Below, piece by piece: positions 61,576-64,000 of a DNA stretch of 64,000 bases. The stretch is from positions 5,456,001 through 5,520,000 of the forward strand of contig NZ_CP186274.1 of the NCBI RefSeq assembly GCF_049331405.1. The letters are read 5' to 3'. The notes under the pieces were generated by a model that saw only the letters and a program-made list of their open reading frames with translations, had not been told where the DNA came from and did not search any database. Every line of letters starts with the position of its first letter. Position 1 is the stretch's first letter. This DNA comes from PoT sp049331405. Its GTDB lineage: Bacteria > Planctomycetota > Planctomycetia > Isosphaerales > Isosphaeraceae. The translations under genes were made by a program, and so were the position numbers.

Positions 61576-62244
61576 ATGGCAGCATCTCCCCGTTACTTCA
61601 CCTACTCGCCGGGCCCGGCCTATGGCGGCCTGGCGAACGTCCTCAAATTCAAAGTCGTCCTGGTCGACGGCTCGACCCCTTTCGGCCCCGTCTCCGGCGC
61701 CCAGTCGGGTATCACCGAGTCGGCCGACGTCGACGCGGGAATCACCGCCAGCGGCGATTACGTGATCCGGGTCGACACCCTGGACGAGTCGGCGAGCGGC
61801 AAGCAGGTCTGGACCGATCCGCAGAACGGTTCCATCTTCTCCGAAGCATTCGGCCCCGACGTCTCCGGCGACGTCGCGAGCCTCAAGGCGGACCTCGCCA
61901 CGGCAACGGCCGACCTCGCGACGGCAAAGGCCGACCTCGCCGTGACGAAGGCGAAGGTCGAGGAGCTCTCCGCGATGAGCGACAACCTCTTCGCCGATGG
62001 CACCGTGAGCGACCCGGATCCCGGCGCGGACGGCTTCAAGATCGCGGCGCCGGCCGGGCAGACGCTACCGGCCGACGACCGATACCGAGGCCTCTCCCTC
62101 ATGTTCACCGGCGCCTCGAAGCTCGCGCCGGCTAAGAAGGTCATCGAGTCCTACCGCCGGATCACCTCGACGACCGCCGAGCTCACCTTCCTCGAGCCTT
62201 TCAGCGACATCCCCGACGACGGGGATGAGTACCAAATCGGCTGA
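61576..62244 (+). CDS. Phage structural protein with coiled coil
   Basis: 222 residues. A short trimeric-coiled-coil-like segment (SLKADLATATADLATAKADLAVTKAKVEEL) links a beta-rich N-terminal and C-terminal part. Such layout is common in fibre or fibritin-like proteins. Directly follows the SGNH gene, so it may be its partner. Not recognised. Confidence 0.6.
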   Translation: MAASPRYFTYSPGPAYGGLANVLKFKVVLVDGSTPFGPVSGAQSGITESADVDAGITASGDYVIRVDTLDESASGKQVWTDPQNGSIFSEAFGPDVSGDVASLKADLATATADLATAKADLAVTKAKVEELSAMSDNLFADGTVSDPDPGADGFKIAAPAGQTLPADDRYRGLSLMFTGASKLAPAKKVIESYRRITSTTAELTFLEPFSDIPDDGDEYQIG

Positions 62245-62247
62245 CGC

Positions 62248-62802
62248 ATGCCGCTACCACCGATCGCCGTAATCATCCGCCGGGGGCAACCGCCGGCGCC
62301 GATCCCGCACGTACCCGGCCCCCTGCCGGCCTTCTTGCTGGCGTTGCGGCGGCGGATCGCGGCCAACATCCCGACCATCTATCCGACGTTCCTCGACGCG
62401 TTGGTTGCCACGCTCGAGCGCGATCCGGAGCTCTCGGCGATCGTCGGCCGGCGGATCTTCCCGGACTTCGTCCCCCAGGGTCAGCCATACCCGGCGCTCG
62501 TCTATCAAATCATCTCCGACGTCCCCGGCTCGAACCTCGACGGCCGGGATAAGACGTTCCGGAGTCGCGTCCAGTTCAAATCCTACGCACGTTCCCGGTC
62601 GGCTTGCACCGAGCTTTTCCTCGCCCTCGAGCGGCGATTCAACGGCTTCCAAGGCCGTCTCGGTGGCATCGGCGGAATCGAAGTCACCGAGGCCATCATC
62701 CCCGATGCCTCGAGCGACTACACGCCGCAAGTCGACGGGTCGGATCAGGGAACTTTCATGGTTCCCGCCGACATCTTTTTCAGCTACAGGAGTCGCTTCT
62801 AA
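62248..62802 (+). CDS. Tail completion protein (DUF3168 family)
   Basis: 184 residues. After a 55-residue extension, LDALVATLERDPELSAIVGRRIFPDFVPQGQPYPALVYQIIS (in parts) matches DUF3168/gp17-like tail terminators. It stops the tail tube at the right length. Followed immediately by the tail tube gene. Confidence 0.8.
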   Translation: MPLPPIAVIIRRGQPPAPIPHVPGPLPAFLLALRRRIAANIPTIYPTFLDALVATLERDPELSAIVGRRIFPDFVPQGQPYPALVYQIISDVPGSNLDGRDKTFRSRVQFKSYARSRSACTELFLALERRFNGFQGRLGGIGGIEVTEAIIPDASSDYTPQVDGSDQGTFMVPADIFFSYRSRF

Positions 62803-63222
62803 GTGGCCAAGAATCCCGGTCTCGGGACCAAGCTAAAGCACGGCGTCGCGGGTACCCCGCCCGTCTACAGCGAAATCGCGCAGGTCTCCAAAATCTCCGG
62901 CCCCGGCGGCGAGGTCGGCACCCGCGAGACGACCGACCTCGACTCGACGGCGAAGGAATACGAGCCGACCCTCTACGACGGCGGCGAGATTTCCTTCACG
63001 GTCTATTACGATCCCGTCATGCACGCCTTGCTATTCACCCTCTGGACCACGCCGAGCAAGGAGCTCTGGCAGCTCGTGTTCAACGACTCGGTCCACACGA
63101 CGTTCAGCTTCAAGGCGATCCTGACGAAGTTCAGCCCGACCGGCATGGAAGTCGAGGGCAACCTCGAAGCCGAAATCACGATCAAGATCAGCGGCCCGGT
63201 CACTTCCGCCGCCGGCTCGTAA
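62803..63222 (+). CDS. Major tail (tube) protein
   Basis: 139 residues; GTG start with AGGAG 10 nt upstream. IAQVSKISGPGGEVGTRETTDLDS and later SFKAILTKFSPTGMEVEGN are typical of siphophage tail tube subunits (lambda gpV/HK97 gp14-like). Stop is followed by two palindromes before the tail chaperone gene. Confidence 0.82.
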   Translation: MAKNPGLGTKLKHGVAGTPPVYSEIAQVSKISGPGGEVGTRETTDLDSTAKEYEPTLYDGGEISFTVYYDPVMHALLFTLWTTPSKELWQLVFNDSVHTTFSFKAILTKFSPTGMEVEGNLEAEITIKISGPVTSAAGS

Positions 63223-63234
63223 TCCCGCCCCCCC

Positions 63235-63299
63235 GCGCCCGAGGTCCTCGGGCGCGATCACCCAAGCCCCGCGCGCCCGAGGTCCTCGGGCGCGATCAC
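63235..63299. repeat. Tandem palindromic repeats between tail genes
   Basis: Two identical 27-bp copies at 63235-63261 and 63273-63299 (38-bp period). Each contains a 21-bp palindrome, GCGCCCGAGG with CCTCGGGCGC around a single T, then GATCAC. No U-tract. They may partially attenuate transcription or act as a stable 3' end for the tail tube mRNA. Confidence 0.7.
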
Positions 63300-63329
63300 T
63301 CCCCCGAACGAAAGCATCAGCGAATCCCT

Positions 63330-63761
63330 ATGTTTCTCAAGCGAGATCAGATCCTCTCGGCCCCCGACCTGGCTCACGAAATCGTCGAAGTCCCCGAGTG
63401 GGGCGGTAAGGTCATGGTCCGTTGCATGACGGGCGCCGAGCGGGAGAAGTTCGAGGCCTCTTACCTCGAGCTCGGCATGAAGGAATTCCGCGCCCGGCTG
63501 GCGGCGGCGACCATCTGCGATGAGAACCTCAATCGCATCTTCACTTACGAGGATATCGAGCTCCTACAGACCAAGTCGGCCCTGGCCCTCGAGCGCGTCA
63601 TGAACGTCTCGCTCCGGCTCTCGAAGCTCCGCAAGCAGGACATGGAGCAGGCCGAGGGAAACTCCGGCGCCAGCCCTTCCGCCGATTCCTCTTCAAGCTC
63701 GCCGACCGTTGGGGATGCTCCGTCCGCGAGCTCCTCGAGCGAGTCCCTTCCGACGAGCTGA
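63330..63761 (+). CDS. Tail assembly chaperone, short form (gpG-like)
   Basis: 143 residues. FLKRDQILSAPDLAHEIVEVPEWGGKVMVR and REKFEASYLELGMKEFRA are typical of phage tail-assembly chaperones. The last 34 residues are Ser-rich low complexity, as expected after a frameshift site. It coats the tape measure protein together with the longer frameshift product. Starts after the tandem palindromes. Confidence 0.82.
   Translation: MFLKRDQILSAPDLAHEIVEVPEWGGKVMVRCMTGAEREKFEASYLELGMKEFRARLAAATICDENLNRIFTYEDIELLQTKSALALERVMNVSLRLSKLRKQDMEQAEGNSGASPSADSSSSSPTVGDAPSASSSSESLPTS
63656..63662 (+). promoter_or_regulatory. -1 ribosomal frameshift slippery site
   Basis: GGGAAAC in the phase G-GGA-AAC with respect to the chaperone frame: a perfect X-XXY-YYZ heptamer. 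Lambda uses the close relative G-GGA-AAG at the same place. The -1 frame is open from here to the window end. Confidence 0.8.
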
Positions 63762-64000
63762 CGGATTGGCTGGCATACAACCGGCTCGGCCTGCTCCCGG
63801 ATTCCCAGCTCGAGACGGGGATTATCACATCCGCGATCGTCAATGGGTCGATCAACGCACCCAAGCGAACCGTCCACCCCACCGACTTCATGCCCTCGCT
63901 CGATGAGACATTCCCCCGGCGGGTACCGGCCCGCGATCAGTCCGCCGATGAAGGCCTCGCGATGATGAATGCCTTCATGGCTCGGCACAACAAAGCAATC
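63662..64000 (+). CDS. Tail assembly chaperone, frameshift extension (gpGT-like T part), partial
   Basis: Read in the -1 frame after 63662. It has no ATG near its beginning, so it is made only as a fusion to the gene starting at 63330. It reads FLFKLADRWGCSVRELLERVPSDELTDWLAYNRLGLLPDS in segments, the GpT-type pattern seen in many siphophages. Later HPTDFMPSLDE and a long MMNAFMARHN run. It continues beyond 64000. Confidence 0.8.

Noticed and set aside
63235..63299. Tandem palindromes as a CRISPR array
   Set aside because: Only two units, an 11-bp spacer and no cas genes.
36233..64000. Tyrosine integrase within the prophage
   Set aside because: No protein with the R...HxxR...Y pattern was seen among the genes in this window.

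Overview
The window is high-GC bacterial DNA. The best match is a planctomycete, most likely of the Isosphaeraceae. This is inferred from the gene families: an ECF-type sigma factor beside a large Ser/Thr kinase with tetratricopeptide repeats (TPRs), a Tat-exported DUF1501 protein, a secreted DUF4198-like protein, and an XRE regulator of the kind common in that phylum. No rRNA or marker gene is present to prove it.

Positions 1-36233 look like host chromosome. At the left edge, on the minus strand, is an L-rhamnose operon: rhamnose isomerase, a two-domain sugar ABC ATPase and two permeases, the last running off the window. It is followed by an exported nucleoside hydrolase, an exported TPR protein, the sigma factor/kinase pair, DUF1501 and a di-haem cytochrome. 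Next is a three-gene ABC-2 export operon (16076-20626), then an ADP-ribosylglycohydrolase, an isocitrate/isopropylmalate dehydrogenase homologue, a diacylglycerol-kinase-like lipid kinase, several lipoproteins and membrane proteins, the trehalose enzyme TreZ and a GT4 glycosyltransferase. The block ends with tRNA-Thr(CGT) at 36161-36233.

From just after the tRNA to the right edge, the DNA is a prophage or related integrated element with HK97-type morphogenesis genes. Its left part holds a replication module: a DnaB-N/DUF3987 protein (36674-38947) translationally coupled to an 88-residue ORF, and six copies of a GCTGACAAAACT-type iteron. On the opposite strand is a candidate small RNA (about 36321-36394). 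Its 18-nt hairpin loop is perfectly complementary to a hairpin loop in the leader of the replication operon. The layout resembles antisense-RNA copy control of plasmids, or immunity control in P4/P1-like phages. It is the most novel feature I see.

The middle of the prophage (39629-47241) holds a HIRAN-domain membrane protein, many small coupled early genes, an XRE regulator and a serine recombinase. A rightward late block starts near 47543. It carries a cassette of small membrane or exported proteins with a C39-like cysteine protease, then HNH, TerS, TerL, portal, prohead protease, capsid, connectors, an SGNH esterase, tail completion and tail tube proteins. It ends with a tail-assembly chaperone that has a correctly phased -1 slippery heptamer (GGGAAAC, 63656-63662). 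The prophage continues past the window, so its right end and att sites are not visible.
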